Origin: Apoda limacodes
Taxonomy: Eukaryota; Arthropoda; Insecta; Lepidoptera; Limacodidae
Assembly: GCA_946406115.1 (NCBI GenBank)
Contig: OX291550.1
Coordinates: 30,418,722-30,482,721, forward strand
Direction: 5' to 3'
Length of the DNA stretch: 64,000 nucleotides
A model generated the notes under the pieces. That model had not been told where the DNA came from. It worked only from the letters and a program-made list of their open reading frames with translations, and ran no database searches. Shown piece by piece: positions 1 through 10,410 of the stretch. Both the position numbers and the translations under genes were made by a program. Every line of letters begins with the position of its first letter. The stretch's first letter is position 1.

Positions 1-84
1 AGCTTGCTATACCAAACTTCTTTAGTATAATCAAGAAGTAAGACGTAAGAATCCCATGCCGATAACCAAATTAAGGCTGAGCGG
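1..84 (+). mobile_element. Helitron 3' part (remnant)
   Basis: This stretch matches the 3' portions of the complete Helitrons at 4909-5272 and 36713-37115: a 'gcttgctat..caaact' block followed by 'gccgataaccaaatt'. The terminal hairpin and CTAG end are absent, because the sequence passes directly into LINE-derived sequence. The 5' part lies outside the window. Confidence 0.5.
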
Positions 85-270
85 AAGAAAAAAAGTTACC
101 GACATAGCACAAACAGTTAGAAAACTTAAGTGGCAATGGTAGTCTGCCAAGTGGACAGACGACATGGTTGGAGCTGAAGGAAGCCGATGAGAGCTGGTGG
201 CTCAGAAACGGCCGTTGTGGAGTCATTGGGGAGACCTATATACGGTCAGCAGTGGACGCTTTCTAGCTTA
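85..270 (+). pseudogene. RTE-type LINE C-terminal fragment
   Basis: One frame reads KKVTDIAQTVRKLKWQW and then stops. A second frame follows with WTDDMVGAEGSR and a Trp-rich stretch, and another ends in QQWT. This order matches the C-terminal tail of RTE-clade non-LTR retrotransposons, where a 'KLKWQWAGH' block precedes 'RWxDD' and a final 'QQWT'. About 40 residues between the two blocks seem to be missing and the frame changes at least twice, so nothing functional remains. The call rests on motif recall, not on alignment. Confidence 0.6.
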
Positions 271-520
271 AACGGCAATACATAGTCCTAAACTAAACAA
301 ACAAGTACTATAGTCACCAAACAACAAATACAAATACATATATATACACACATATATACATATGTTAACACATTTTGTTTGTAAATACATACATAGAAAA
401 CACCAAGACAAATTCATATCTTTATAACATTAACATGTATATTGTGTGAGACTCGAACCAACACCCCTTAGTTCAGCAGGCAGGTCATTATCCACCACGG
501 TGCCGCCGCGGAGAATAAAA
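271..520 (-). mobile_element. tRNA-derived SINE, diverged
   Basis: On the minus strand a polymerase III B-box-like GGTTCGAGTC (450-459) follows an A-box-like TGGATAATGACC (483-494) at tRNA spacing. An AT-rich body running towards 271 comes next. The layout resembles a common lepidopteran SINE with a 'GTGGCGCAGTGG' head. The minus-strand 61-codon reading frame over 430-615 is a by-product of this repeat. Confidence 0.5.
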
Positions 521-2439
521 GCGTGGCGAACGGTTGAACACGCACCTGCATCCCGCGTTGTGTAATTTTGGTTTGTACAGAGCGAGGCTGCCTCTTTTGG
601 TTCAGTATAGCCCAAGGAGGAATTCTACAATTGTGATTAGTGTCAAATAGTGTCGAACAAATTTGGATTGTCGCACCAGCAGCGAGGAGATAGGCTTGAG
701 ATTCCGGTTTTAGGTGGTTCTTTGGAACAACGGAGGCTTGGACTAGCGCCCCGGGACCTCTGGATTGAGCAAAACGTTGACCCCACCATACAGATAACAG
801 TTTGAGAAAAAATTACCTATTTTCCTGTTTGTATTTGCTATACCCTAAAGTAAATTTACTTTTACAAGCTAGGCCCCTCGGCCCCTTCTGACGATAGGAC
901 AGACAGTCGGTCAACAAGCGTCGAGTTCAACATCTTAAGGTCAGTACCAAACATATATGTTTTATTGACATAAAAAGAAGGTCTTTAAAAATCCATAATG
1001 CTTAAGTAGTAAGTATTCAAAGGCTTATACTAAAGTACTTTGAAAGCCTATTAGATGTCAATGCACCATCTCTTTATAATATAAACACAGCTCCACAAAT
1101 ATAAACAAAACATCTAAGGCAAGCGGATTGTCTGCTTCAAGAAAACAACATTAAGAAACTCAATATACTGCAGTCATTTTGTCAGAAGGTATATATATTT
1201 AGACCATAAACTAAGGCTTCTCGCAAAACAAAAACTTAATCCTAATATTTGCATAACAGAAAGAAATAATGTCGACGGGGGCCGACTCCTGCGGTGGAAG
1301 TCAGTAAACAAAATGGAAATAAACTAATGGCTCTTAACTAAAATTATGTATATGAATGTGGGTTTGTTTGTTCATTGTTACACATAGTGTGCACGTACCA
1401 ACAATAATTATTTCGAGTAGATATAGGTAGACTTTGTCTAAAACAGTCGAGTTATATTCAAGAATCGATGTAACTGCTGAGCATAAATTTAGTATTCTCA
1501 TCGTCTCTGAACTAATACCGATTAAATTTGGTACATGATTCGATGTGTATTTTATTTTACTGTCTTAATAAAGAAAATAACATATATAGGTAAATAGGTA
1601 GGTATATATATGTAAATAGGTATCCTAAAAGTTACATAGGTTGAGTCACGGAAATTTACTAGTGTTTACGTATTTTTTAATTTCATTACAGTAAAAAGGG
1701 TTCTTGTTTTGGAAACAACACAATAAAGAAATATAAAAACAAAATAGGAATAAAGTTGTATCCTTCCTTTGTATAGAAATATTGAACTGTAGAGTTTTTC
1801 TTATTTTATGTCTTTCAGCATGACGTCAGTGTGTTTCAAAATAATGAAATGATTATTTATTTATTAATTTAGCATTATGCCACTAGACGAGTCTGCAGTC
1901 GCCATCTTGCAAGTCCTATATATTTGGTGAAAACTTTATTGTTCTATCAATGCTCGATGGGCAGTATGTCTCCTTATTCTCAAAATTGATGAAGTAAATT
2001 AGCCTCCTTTTTGATTCAGTGTTTACGGAAATTCGTTAAGGATTATGCTGAAAATGGATGGCGAAGGACGCGCACTGTCCGAAGGATTGCAAGTAGCGAC
2101 GCGCACTGTCTGAAGGAAGGAATACATTGTTTTACCTTAAATTGTGCATCAAAAACTTAAAATGAAAATTGTGTTCGTCAAATGCTTCGAATATCATCTT
2201 CTAGAGTATCTATTTACATTTGTTTTCTCAAAATCAGATATATAGTGAGTTCAGTCATCTTTACTTCCCATGTTGGACTCATCATAATCATATTTCATAG
2301 CTGAAAGAAGTTCTCGCAGTGCAACTCTGTTTCATTATATGGATCTTAAAATAATATGTTCTAAGACTGAAATAATCAGATTTCATACATTCGTATTTTT
2401 CCTGATGAGATAAAGGAGATAAAAAAAATTATGAATGGC
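521..2439. other. No gene seen
   Basis: AT-rich sequence without a credible reading frame or RNA gene. A short pair of near-copies, 'aggacgcgcactgtc' and 'cgacgcgcactgtc', lies near 2066-2110. Nothing else was assigned. Confidence 0.4.
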
Positions 2440-2610
2440 TAGTTTTATGCCGATAATCATTAGATTATCGGTATTATTAGTAATTTTTATTTAAACTACC
2501 GCTTATAAATGGCAAATTTTACCGAGTAGTCGCAAAATAGTCGGCAACTATACCTACATGATGCCGACTAGTCGACTTTCCCGACTAGTTGACCAATATT
2601 ATAGTAACTG
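2440..2610. repeat. Palindromic CCGACTAGTCGG-type repeat
   Basis: Begins with the perfect inverted repeat CCGATAATC / GATTATCGG (2452-2474), followed by several 'agtcggc' and 'gactagtcg' copies in both orientations up to 2592. This looks like a short foldback repeat. No terminal duplication was found. Confidence 0.45.
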
Positions 2611-3044
2611 TCTAGCTGTTAGCTTATTTATTTGGATTATATGACTCGCAAACTTTGAGGAATAAGAGACTAATTTTATTTGTTTTGCATTACCGACTGT
2701 AACACTATATCTGTCTCACATACAATTAAAGAGAAACCACCCAGCTTGACACACTGTTATGTATTTGGATAACACAAATAGCTACATTAGCGACTTAAAT
2801 TGTATTTATTGACTCGCATCAAAGTCATTAGAGTGCTGCATGCAGCGCTCCCATTAAACGGAATGTAGCTCTTGAATTAGTAAACAAGAGACGGAGAGAG
2901 AACAGCAACAGAGCTTAATGTGAAAAGTTTGTGTGCTATTTCGTGTCCAATGCGAAGCTAACCTCAATACATAATTAGATTTCGATCCGTAATCATTTGT
3001 TTGCTGTGTGATTTTTTGTGGGATCATAAAAAAATTTGTTAGCT

Positions 3045-3790
3045 CTTGTGATTTTATATATCGGCTAGATCGCGTAAATACGCCTTTTTTGTGCAAATTT
3101 TGTGGCTAAACTATAAAACCTTTAGTATTGAAAAAAAAAACAGTATGGTAGCAAATACCGCACCAGCAACTTCTTTTTAGAATATTTTTTGCATGTTAAA
3201 AAAAAACAGTTTTTTAACGATAAAAAACAAACCGCTGGACCGATTTAATCCAAACTCAGATTTCAGATCTCAGTGATATGGTCATGAGACGATGGTCCAT
3301 TGGTTATTGAGATATCGAGGGGACGGAGACGCACTCTAAAAATGATGGCAAACGATTCTCCAGGTCTCAAAAGTAAAGAAAACGCAAAAGCGATTTCTAT
3401 TTTTGGATCCATTATAATAACTTCCCTCAAGAAAAGTTACTATGTTCTATATCTATGATATAATGCAATAAAAAATCTTGAAGTGACCATAGTTTCAACA
3501 CTAGTATAATTTTCTAAAGCGTGTATTGCATTTGCTCGAAATGAAAGTTGGTTAAATAATTACAATTGCTTGTTACCCAGTACATTGACTATACGTTATA
3601 GCAATCGTTAAGTTTGTCAATGTGGCATAAATTACTTTAGATGTATATGACGTATATGTCTTATAGCAATGTATATAACATTGTGTAATGATTTTTAGTA
3701 CATTTAAGTGCACATAGTTAGTATTGCAGAATATATTTTTTGCCTATATCGCCCTCTTCAATGCGTTCTGCAAGTCGATTAATAGTTATT
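3045..3790 (+). repeat. Interspersed repeat R, copy 1
   Basis: Shares ordered blocks with 22948-23475 and with 56495-56735 plus 61545-62035: 'gtaaatacgcc', 'gcaaattttgtggct', 'aaagcgtgtattgc', 'tgtgtaatgatttttagtac', 'tatcgccc'. This copy carries about 310 extra bases (roughly 3140-3455) between the second and third blocks. It includes an 'accgatttaatccaaact' stretch not found in the other copies. No coding potential, terminal inverted repeat or tail was recognised, so the class is unknown. Confidence 0.65.
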
Positions 3791-4646
3791 TGGTATGCAA
3801 GGCTGCAAAGTTATTTGTCGCCAGTGCCTACACTGAATTTGTAAAAGCAAGCAAAAGAATCTAGGCACGAGACTCAAATAATTTTACAGCCTTGCGAATT
3901 ACACAATTTTTCATCCTAGTAAAGCGAGGAAAACGTTACTATTAGATACATACAAGAAAAAAAATTTAGCTTTGAAATATTTATATCTCTAAGCCAAGTT
4001 TTAAACTGGAGCACTAAGTAAACTTTTTACCCGACTGCGTCAGAAGGAGAGTTATGTTTTGAGTGTTTGTATCTTTGTATGTATGTATATCTATGGACAC
4101 GAAAATTTGAACAATTGTCAAATATGGAAATGCTGCTTTAACCTCAATTGCTTAAAGGTATTTTATAACTAATTTGCAATTTAAAAAAAATAATAGGCAA
4201 AATAAAAAAAAGCAGGTAGTGTCCGTAGGTACAAAAGTTGTCTGTAGGTACCCAGGGACAGCCCTACGTGTACTTAGAGACAAAGAGATAAGAGACCCAT
4301 AAAAATAAAACAAAGCAATATTAATTATCTACTTTTAGGGTCACATTTTAAGCAACAGTGTTCATATGCAGTGCAATTTTTATGACACCATAAATTAGAA
4401 ATTTTATACTGTATCCAGTCCTCCAATAGTTAAGTCTGAAAGTAGATTTCGTTACAACCAACACAGTAATCTCTACATTTTCATCGTCGTCGTCGGAGTC
4501 ACTCTCTCAGTACGTAGGTACAAATTTTTGGCTGTCCGTAAGTACAAATGCTTAATGTTGAAAAGGTTATGAGTCATAAAAAATATATCTTATCTATAAA
4601 AATCTTTCAAATATCGTAAGAACAAAGGAACATTTCATTTAATCAT
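3791..4646. other. No gene; short repeat scraps
   Basis: Holds a 'acccgactgcgtcagaagg' block (4030-4049) that recurs in altered form near 8555 and is of a lepidopteran repeat type. A second run, 4205-4560, repeats the words 'gtaggtacaaa' and 'gtccgtaggta'. No reading frame of interest. Confidence 0.35.
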
Positions 4647-4712
4647 CAAACATTGGTCACTCACCTCTCAAACATTGGTCACTCACCTCTCAAACATTGG
4701 TCACTCACCTCT
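4647..4712. repeat. Tandem array, 3 x 22 bp
   Basis: Three identical 22-bp units ('caaacattggtcactcacct' plus 'ct') start at 4647, 4669 and 4691. Perfect identity suggests recent tandem duplication. There are no spacers, so this is not CRISPR-like. Confidence 0.95.
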
Positions 4713-4908
4713 CTAAAACTCAAATGAAACAGATGATTAAATCAGATTTAAAAAAAAACTTTGAAAGAAAAAATATACGGTGTGTTACATTCTTGAAGAA
4801 CAAATGAAAATGGCCAACTTTCCTTTTAAATTAAAGTTCGTATTAGTTATCAAGTTCATCAAAGATGTCGCTACAAGTAACTATTTGTTTAGTATATGAC
4901 GTATTAAA

Positions 4909-5272
4909 TCCTACTAATATTATAAATGTGAAAGTTTGTTTGGATGTTTGTTACTCTTTCACGCTTCAACCACTGGACGGATTGGGATGAAACTTGGTAT
5001 ACATATAGGTTAGGTACTGGAATAGCATATATGCTACTTTTTATCCCGAAATTCCCACGGGAATAACTAAAACCGAGCTTAAACGAACTACAGCTACAGC
5101 TTGATATAGCAAACTTCATTAGTGTAATTAAGGAGTAAATCACAGTCGCCGAAAACCGAATTTAGGGCGGGGTAATTAAGGAGTACATTACAGTATTTAT
5201 ACTGAGATTAAATAAAGGAGTCCCACACCGATAACCGAATTTAGGGCAGGCGGAGCCGCTGGCAAAGTCTAG
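4909..5272 (+). mobile_element. Non-autonomous Helitron, complete
   Basis: Starts TCCTACTAATATTATAAATG and ends with a GC-rich short hairpin region followed by CTAG. The left flank is A and the right flank is T, as expected for Helitron insertion between A and T. The body carries the usual 'ggattgggatgaaacttgg' block. An internal partial duplication ('taaggagtaaat', 'taaggagtacat') lies near 5130-5190. No Rep/helicase coding is present. Confidence 0.85.
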
Positions 5273-5586
5273 TATTAAAATAATATTGAGGTGTTCATAT
5301 GTACGTGATGTCTGTAGGTACACCCTGGGTATGTATCATAAACCTTGTGAATTTATTTACGTTTTGTCATGCGATGCGGAATTTATTAATAGGTAAGGAA
5401 GTCAATTGCTCGCACTTTGGTCGCTTTGCGGCTAGCTACATTTGATCTCTAGGCATGGGCGTAGCTGGTTTTGGATTAGGGGGGGCAGGCTTGGCTAGGG
5501 GGGGGGGGCAGACCTGATAGAAAATGTCATTTTAATATAGTAAACATGTTAATTTTGAGCCAATTCCGTCAGGTAATGGGCACCTA
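5273..5586. other. No gene; G-tract region
   Basis: Unassigned sequence with an 11-base G run at 5498-5508 and a 7-base G run just before it. No reading frame. Confidence 0.4.
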
Positions 5587-6929
5587 GGGGGAGCAACTGC
5601 TATATCAAGTTACTTATTACCTTTCAAAAGCTATTATGCAAAATGACGCATCGAGAAAAACAACAAGAATTATTGATCACTCTTTGATAATGGAACTAAT
5701 ATCTTAATTTGTTGAAATGACATTTATCAAAAAATATTGTTTGAACGTCGTTTTGACAAGAGTAAAATTTTACAAAAGATTTTTTTATAACGAAATAAAA
5801 TGGCAAGTTTAACCCTGGAGCAAAGGGCTGAAATAATATTTCTCTTCGAAGATGGACATAGTATTAGTGCTATATCACGAGAACTCAATATATCGCGATT
5901 CACTGTGAGGTTTTGGATTAGGCGTCACGGCGAAGAAGGGCAAATAACAGATCATAGAAATAATTCAGGACGACGACCGATACTAGCCGCCGCGCAAATA
6001 ACAGAAATCCTTCGTCGTTACGAAGAGAATGGTTTCACACCAACTAGTTATTTTGCTGCTTTATATGGTGTGAGTGCTCGGACGATCCGACGAGCTTTGC
6101 ACAATGTTGGACTACACTACAGACACCATGCTATTAAAGTGGAGCTGAAACCTCACCACAAAACAGCCCGGCTTAACTTTTAGCGACGACATCTCTATTT
6201 TGATTGGTCAAATACTAATATATTTACCGATGAAAAAACTTTTAAATCAAGCCAAATCGGAAGATTAACTTTATGGCGCTACAATCGAACTCGGTATGAT
6301 TAAGGTCATATTGTGCCTCAAAACGAGTCAGGTCGCATTATAGTAAACTTATGGGGGTGGATGAGCCTTGACGGCGTCGGAGAACTGGCGTCGTTAGAGA
6401 ATAGGGCTACGGCCATTAATTATGTGTAGCTTTTGGAAGAAGTGATGCTGCCTACTGTGCGCGTAGTGTATCCTGTAAAGGAATTCCCACACATTACTTA
6501 CGTTCAAGATAATGCACGGATACACACAGCCCGTGCTACTATGGCGTGGTTCAACCTGCACCGTGACATTCGTCCCATTCAATGGCCCGCTCGGTCTGCT
6601 GATTTAAACCCTATTGAAAATTTATGGGGGCTTATGGTTCAACGCTGGGACTGTCAAAATGAAAGAAACCCTCAAGCTCTTAAATCACACTGTACTCAAG
6701 TATGGGGTGATATCAGAGGTACTGATCTATGCACGCGTCTTGTTGCATCTATGCGAGATAGACTACGTGCCGTCATAGCTGCAGAGGGAGGTTATACTAG
6801 ATATTAAATAAAGATTTTCGAAGTGTGATTTTATTATTTCTTCATATTCTTATTTAAAAAACTAAAATATTAGTTTTTTCAAAAAAGGTTTTCTATATAT
6901 TAAAACTTGATAGTAGTCAGTCCATCTCC
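5587..6929 (+). mobile_element. Tc1/mariner element, about 1.34 kb
   Basis: A dead transposase lies between imperfect inverted ends. The left end reads GGGGGAGCAACTGCTATATC; the reverse complement of the right end reads GGAGATGGACTGACTACTAT. Both continue into 'caagtt'. A TA dinucleotide lies outside each end (5585-5586 and 6930-6931), fitting the superfamily's TA target. The length is typical. The ends were matched by eye, so the boundaries are provisional. Confidence 0.75.
5800..6807 (+). pseudogene. Tc1/mariner transposase (DD35E), three stops
   Basis: About 335 codons in a single frame, interrupted by TAG at 6181, TAA at 6301 and TAG at 6427, with no frameshift. The N-terminal third is a paired helix-turn-helix DNA-binding region (QRAEIIFLFEDGHSISAISR, then VSARTIRRALHNVGL). 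The catalytic part keeps TDEKTF (first Asp), VQDNARIHTA (second Asp) and NPIENLWG (Glu). I count 35 residues between the second Asp and the Glu, against 34 in classical Tc1. The start has AAAATGG context. In life such an enzyme cuts and pastes its own element in the nucleus. This copy can make only a DNA-binding fragment of about 127 residues. Confidence 0.9.
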
Positions 6930-6934
6930 TAGAG

Positions 6935-7332
6935 CAGAGATGGCGAACCCATGGCAATTCGGGCACGCCAATCATTTATGATTTCACCTACGTATGCTTG
7001 CAAGTCATTTTTAGAAATGAACTCTAGTGTAGCTTCCATACTGCTTAGTAACAAAGTACGAGCCTGCCCTAATGTGAGATTTTTAGCACCTAATTTGCAA
7101 CAGCAGAAATCACACTATTTTTTTTTTTAATTTGGATATAAATATTAAACATTTCGATTGCTGTAAACATTTCGTGCTGCAAGTATCTAAATAGCTTTAA
7201 GTTAACAGCAATTCGTTTAATTTTTCTCCATTCTTATTAAGTATCCCAGATTTTTTGACGGCACGTCATAGGTACAGTATTGTTTTTTTCATAGAAAATG
7301 GCACATTCATTAATAAAGGTTCGCCATCCCTG
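6935..7332. mobile_element. hAT-type MITE with perfect 8-bp TSD
   Basis: Termini CAGAGATGGCGAACC (left) and CAGGGATGGCGAACC (reverse complement of right) are typical hAT ends. The flanks 6927-6934 and 7333-7340 are both TCCTAGAG, the 8-bp duplication expected for hAT insertion. The 398-bp body is AT-rich and non-coding. It inserted at the 3' end of the mariner, across its TA flank, so it is younger than that element. Confidence 0.93.
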
Positions 7333-7543
7333 TCCTAGAGCGATTGATTGTCATATTAGAAAATGATAATCTATGGTCAATCAAATTATTATGAAATAGA
7401 CATTTAGAACTTGTGACTTCAATGTGTGCATGCAATTGTGATCCTTAAGGTGGTAAACATTTTCTGACCGCGACTATACATAAAATATATAACAACTATA
7501 ATAAAATAACACTAAAAAGCTGTGAATTAAAATAAATAAAAAA

Positions 7544-8190
7544 ACCCGACTGCAAAAACATTTTAAATATGTATTTAACCATAAGCAGGCGGTATTCATT
7601 TTAATGCAAGCTCAAATAATATACAAATTTGATCATACTGTATAGTTACCTTAAAATGAGTCTTGCCTGCTTGTAGTTAAATATTTAGCATGTTTTAATT
7701 TCGGTTTAGTTTTTTAGGGTTCCGTACCCGAAGGGTAATTAGCGGAACCCTATTACTAAGGCTCCGCTGTCCGTCCGTCCGTCCGTCCGTCTGTTACCAG
7801 ACTGTATCTCATGAACCGTGATAGCTAGACCGTTGAAATTTTCACAGAAGATGTATTTCTATTGCCGATATAACAACACATAATAAAAAACAGAATAAAA
7901 TAAATATTTAACGGGGCTCCCATACAACAAACGTAATTTTTTTGCACGATTTTGTTCGAAATTGATAACTGCAACAGGTAGACGCTTAAAATATGCACAG
8001 AATATTTAGTTATATAGCCACTTTAAAAATAAATAATTAAATAAAATAAAAAAAATATTAAAGGGGGGCTCCCATGAAACAAACGTGATTTTCTGCCATT
8101 TTTATAGATAATGGTACGGAACCCTTCGTGCGAGAGTCCAACTCGCACTTGGCCGATTTTTTAGGATTTTTGCAGTCGAATGCTTTTATT
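7544..8190. repeat. Composite foldback repeat around a GGGTTCCGTACC element
   Basis: The outer arms 'cgactgcaaaaa' (about 7547) and its reverse complement 'tttttgcagtcg' (about 8168) enclose two parts. The first is a small foldback (aagcaggc..attcattttaa and its inverse, 7583-7675). The second is a full copy (7711-8162) of a common lepidopteran repeat. It begins 'ttttttagggttccgtaccc', contains a (GTCC)n run near 7770-7792, and ends 'aactcgcacttggccgat'. No coding sequence. The other copies, at 22133 and 28055, lie in the opposite orientation or are diverged. Confidence 0.6.
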
Positions 8191-9775
8191 TATTTATTTT
8201 TGGATAATTCAATAAAGTATGATAGCATTAGTCTCTAAAAAAGTTTAGGCAGCTTTTAAACGTCTGCGTGCAGTCAAAAAATCGTAGGTACGCTCTGTAT
8301 AAGATACTTTTTACGCAATTTGATAAAAAAAAATATCCAATAACTCTGCAGGTATTTATTCAATTCATAACTTTGTGGCGCACCCGCGTGCTCGACACCC
8401 TAACTAGAAAGTCAACTGTATCAGGCGATTATTACTTACTGAGCAGAAATTATGTACTTAGGAACACTGGCTAGTAAACAACAGAAATGCATTTCATTCA
8501 ATTAAATAAAAATATTAGACTTACATAGGTTCTCGCATGAAAATCGCCCTTTTTACCCGATTGACCTCGAAGGAGGGTAATGTTTTTTACTCTTGTTGTG
8601 TCTGTTATTTTAAAACGATAAAATACGTTTTTATGCTACAAATGTAACATTTTTTTACTTAGAGATTTTATTATAACATAACAAAATTAAAATTGTTTTT
8701 GTAAAGCTATGGATGATACACTGATATCTGATTAAACAAAAATATTTAACCAAATCTTTTCTCGATACTTCCGCAAACAGGCCGAAAAACAATTTGTGTT
8801 CGCTTCTTTTTAACCTTATAAATGGACGATGGTGTTATTAGTGAAATTCAGAAGCTCTTCAAAATAATATTTAGAAAAATACACATTTTTACTTTAATCT
8901 TACTGTTCCATAAAATTTACTTTTACAATTTATTATTTTCTAAGATTTTGGTTGATTACCAAGACAGTTAGTTTAATACCTTATATTTCTATCCAAGGCA
9001 AGTGTCGTCGACGCGACGCCAACAATGGCTACAATGTCATCGCAGCAGCGCTGCAGCGGCTCCACGGACGGCCCCGTGCCCTCTGCCCGTCGCGCGCTAA
9101 CCAATGCATTGAAAGCAGCATTTGTTCGCTGCAGAGACGGTCTGTTGTTAGCGCTGTGTGTCCAGCGCAACTCCATTTTAGCCGGCAGATTAAATCAGCG
9201 GCGTCAATAATTTTGGTCTTTTGAAACATAAGCGTAGCAAGTTATGCACCCTCATTTTTACCAGGATTATGAGAAAATAGTTTGCTTTTACCCTAGAATA
9301 AGGAAAAGTACTTTACTTACGTTTTAATTAGATATTCACTAATAGATAACGATGAATTGTCTTAAACTATAAAAATCACATTCACAATAATAGTTTATTG
9401 CACCAAAAAGTACGCAATAAATACAGACACCCAGTATTATAAATATACACACAGCACTATAAATCAAGGCACCTATTTAGGCTGACTAGCGCCGCTATTA
9501 GATAGAGAGGCCGTTCTTAGCAGAAATGGGAATCAAAACTCACAGACATTTTCTCACAAACAATACAAAAATTCTAATAATAGCTTTAACTTCAAATTTT
9601 TTTCTATATTTTATATCCTACTGCTGAGATACTTTGTGTAGAGGTAGTTCTTAGGAAATATATACATAACATATTTATACCTACCTGCATTGTACGAGGT
9701 ATTTGATACACAGAAGCAACACTGCGGGTCGCGCACCAGCCGAGATGTTATTAAAAAAAATATACGTACGTTTGA
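8191..9775. other. No assigned gene; GC-rich patch at 9001-9220
   Basis: Mostly AT-rich and unassigned. The patch 9001-9220 is clearly richer in G, C and CpG than its surroundings. It has an ATG in CAACAATGG context (9025) that opens a 61-codon frame ending at 9210. Its product matches nothing I know, and no consensus splice donor follows. A partial copy of the MITE at 36388-36582 lies at about 9476-9600 ('gactagcgccgc', 'aactcacagacattt'). Confidence 0.4.
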
Positions 9776-9799
9776 CTTGCTGCCGCTGGAAACGGCTGA

Positions 9800-10219
9800 A
9801 ATCGTCAGACAAAAACAAGAATCGTCAGAAAAAAGGTAAAAGAGACATGCCGTAAATTTTCTGTGGGCGATAGGGTATTATTTAGAGTATGTAAAAATAA
9901 TAAGGTATTTTGAAAGAAGGGTACAGTGCACCAGATATTGTGACCACTATTATATAAGATAGGAAAGGCTGATCAAGTGCACAAGAGGGATATTGATCAA
10001 TTATTGGTTGACTCTTCTGCGGTTGAGAGTAATGCTGATCTCGAACTAAAAACTGACAGAGTGTTTGGAGACCGTATGGCAGTGAGCGTGGTATCTATGA
10101 CCCAGGCGAGCCCCACGCAGGCGGCTGATCCCTCTGCGTCACAAAATTATTATGATACTCACTCAAAACGTAATCGTCCACCACTTGGGTATGGTTATAA
10201 TTATTATGAGCATGTGTAA
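9800..10219 (+). pseudogene. Ty3/Gypsy integrase C-terminal fragment
   Basis: The frame reads FSVGDRVLFRV, then QVHKRDIDQLL about 45 residues later. This is the pattern of the integrase C-terminal SH3-like fold ('VGDxV..' and 'R.VDQL') in Gypsy-class retroelements. It then runs through an acidic, Gln/Tyr-rich tail to the stop at 10219. Two in-frame TGA codons lie between the motifs. Nothing upstream of about 9800 could be joined to it, so the element is 5'-truncated. This was recognised from motifs only. Confidence 0.65.
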
Positions 10220-10391
10220 TCACTTGATTTTACTTGTTGCGTTTTTGTTGTTAATTGATTTTAAAATAACCTTAAGTGTAAGTTTAAATATTAAGACAAA
10301 AATAAAACAAGGTGTCCATATATCAATGTTATGCGCATATCATAAAGAACATTATATTTACTATGTATTACTGTTTGTAAATTGTATATGA
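10206..10391 (+). other. Signal-peptide-like frame overlapping the pol end
   Basis: A frame shifted by one overlaps the last 14 bases of the integrase tail. It starts with MSMCNHLILLVAFLLLIDF, a basic-poor but strongly hydrophobic leader, and runs to a stop at 10391. In errantiviruses an envelope gene begins at just this place, so it may be a truncated env start. The length (about 62 codons) and lack of any further env motif leave this tentative. Confidence 0.3.
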
Positions 10392-10410
10392 TGACTATGA
10401 CTAGGTAAAG

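Noticed and set aside
4647..4712. CRISPR-like direct repeats
   Set aside because: Units are directly adjacent with no spacers, and the DNA is eukaryotic in character.
8268..8474. 68-codon frame
   Set aside because: Starts at a near-cognate codon, matches nothing and has AT-rich composition of non-coding DNA.
9025..9210. Confident 61-residue host gene
   Set aside because: Only context and composition support it; kept as a finding, not as a gene.
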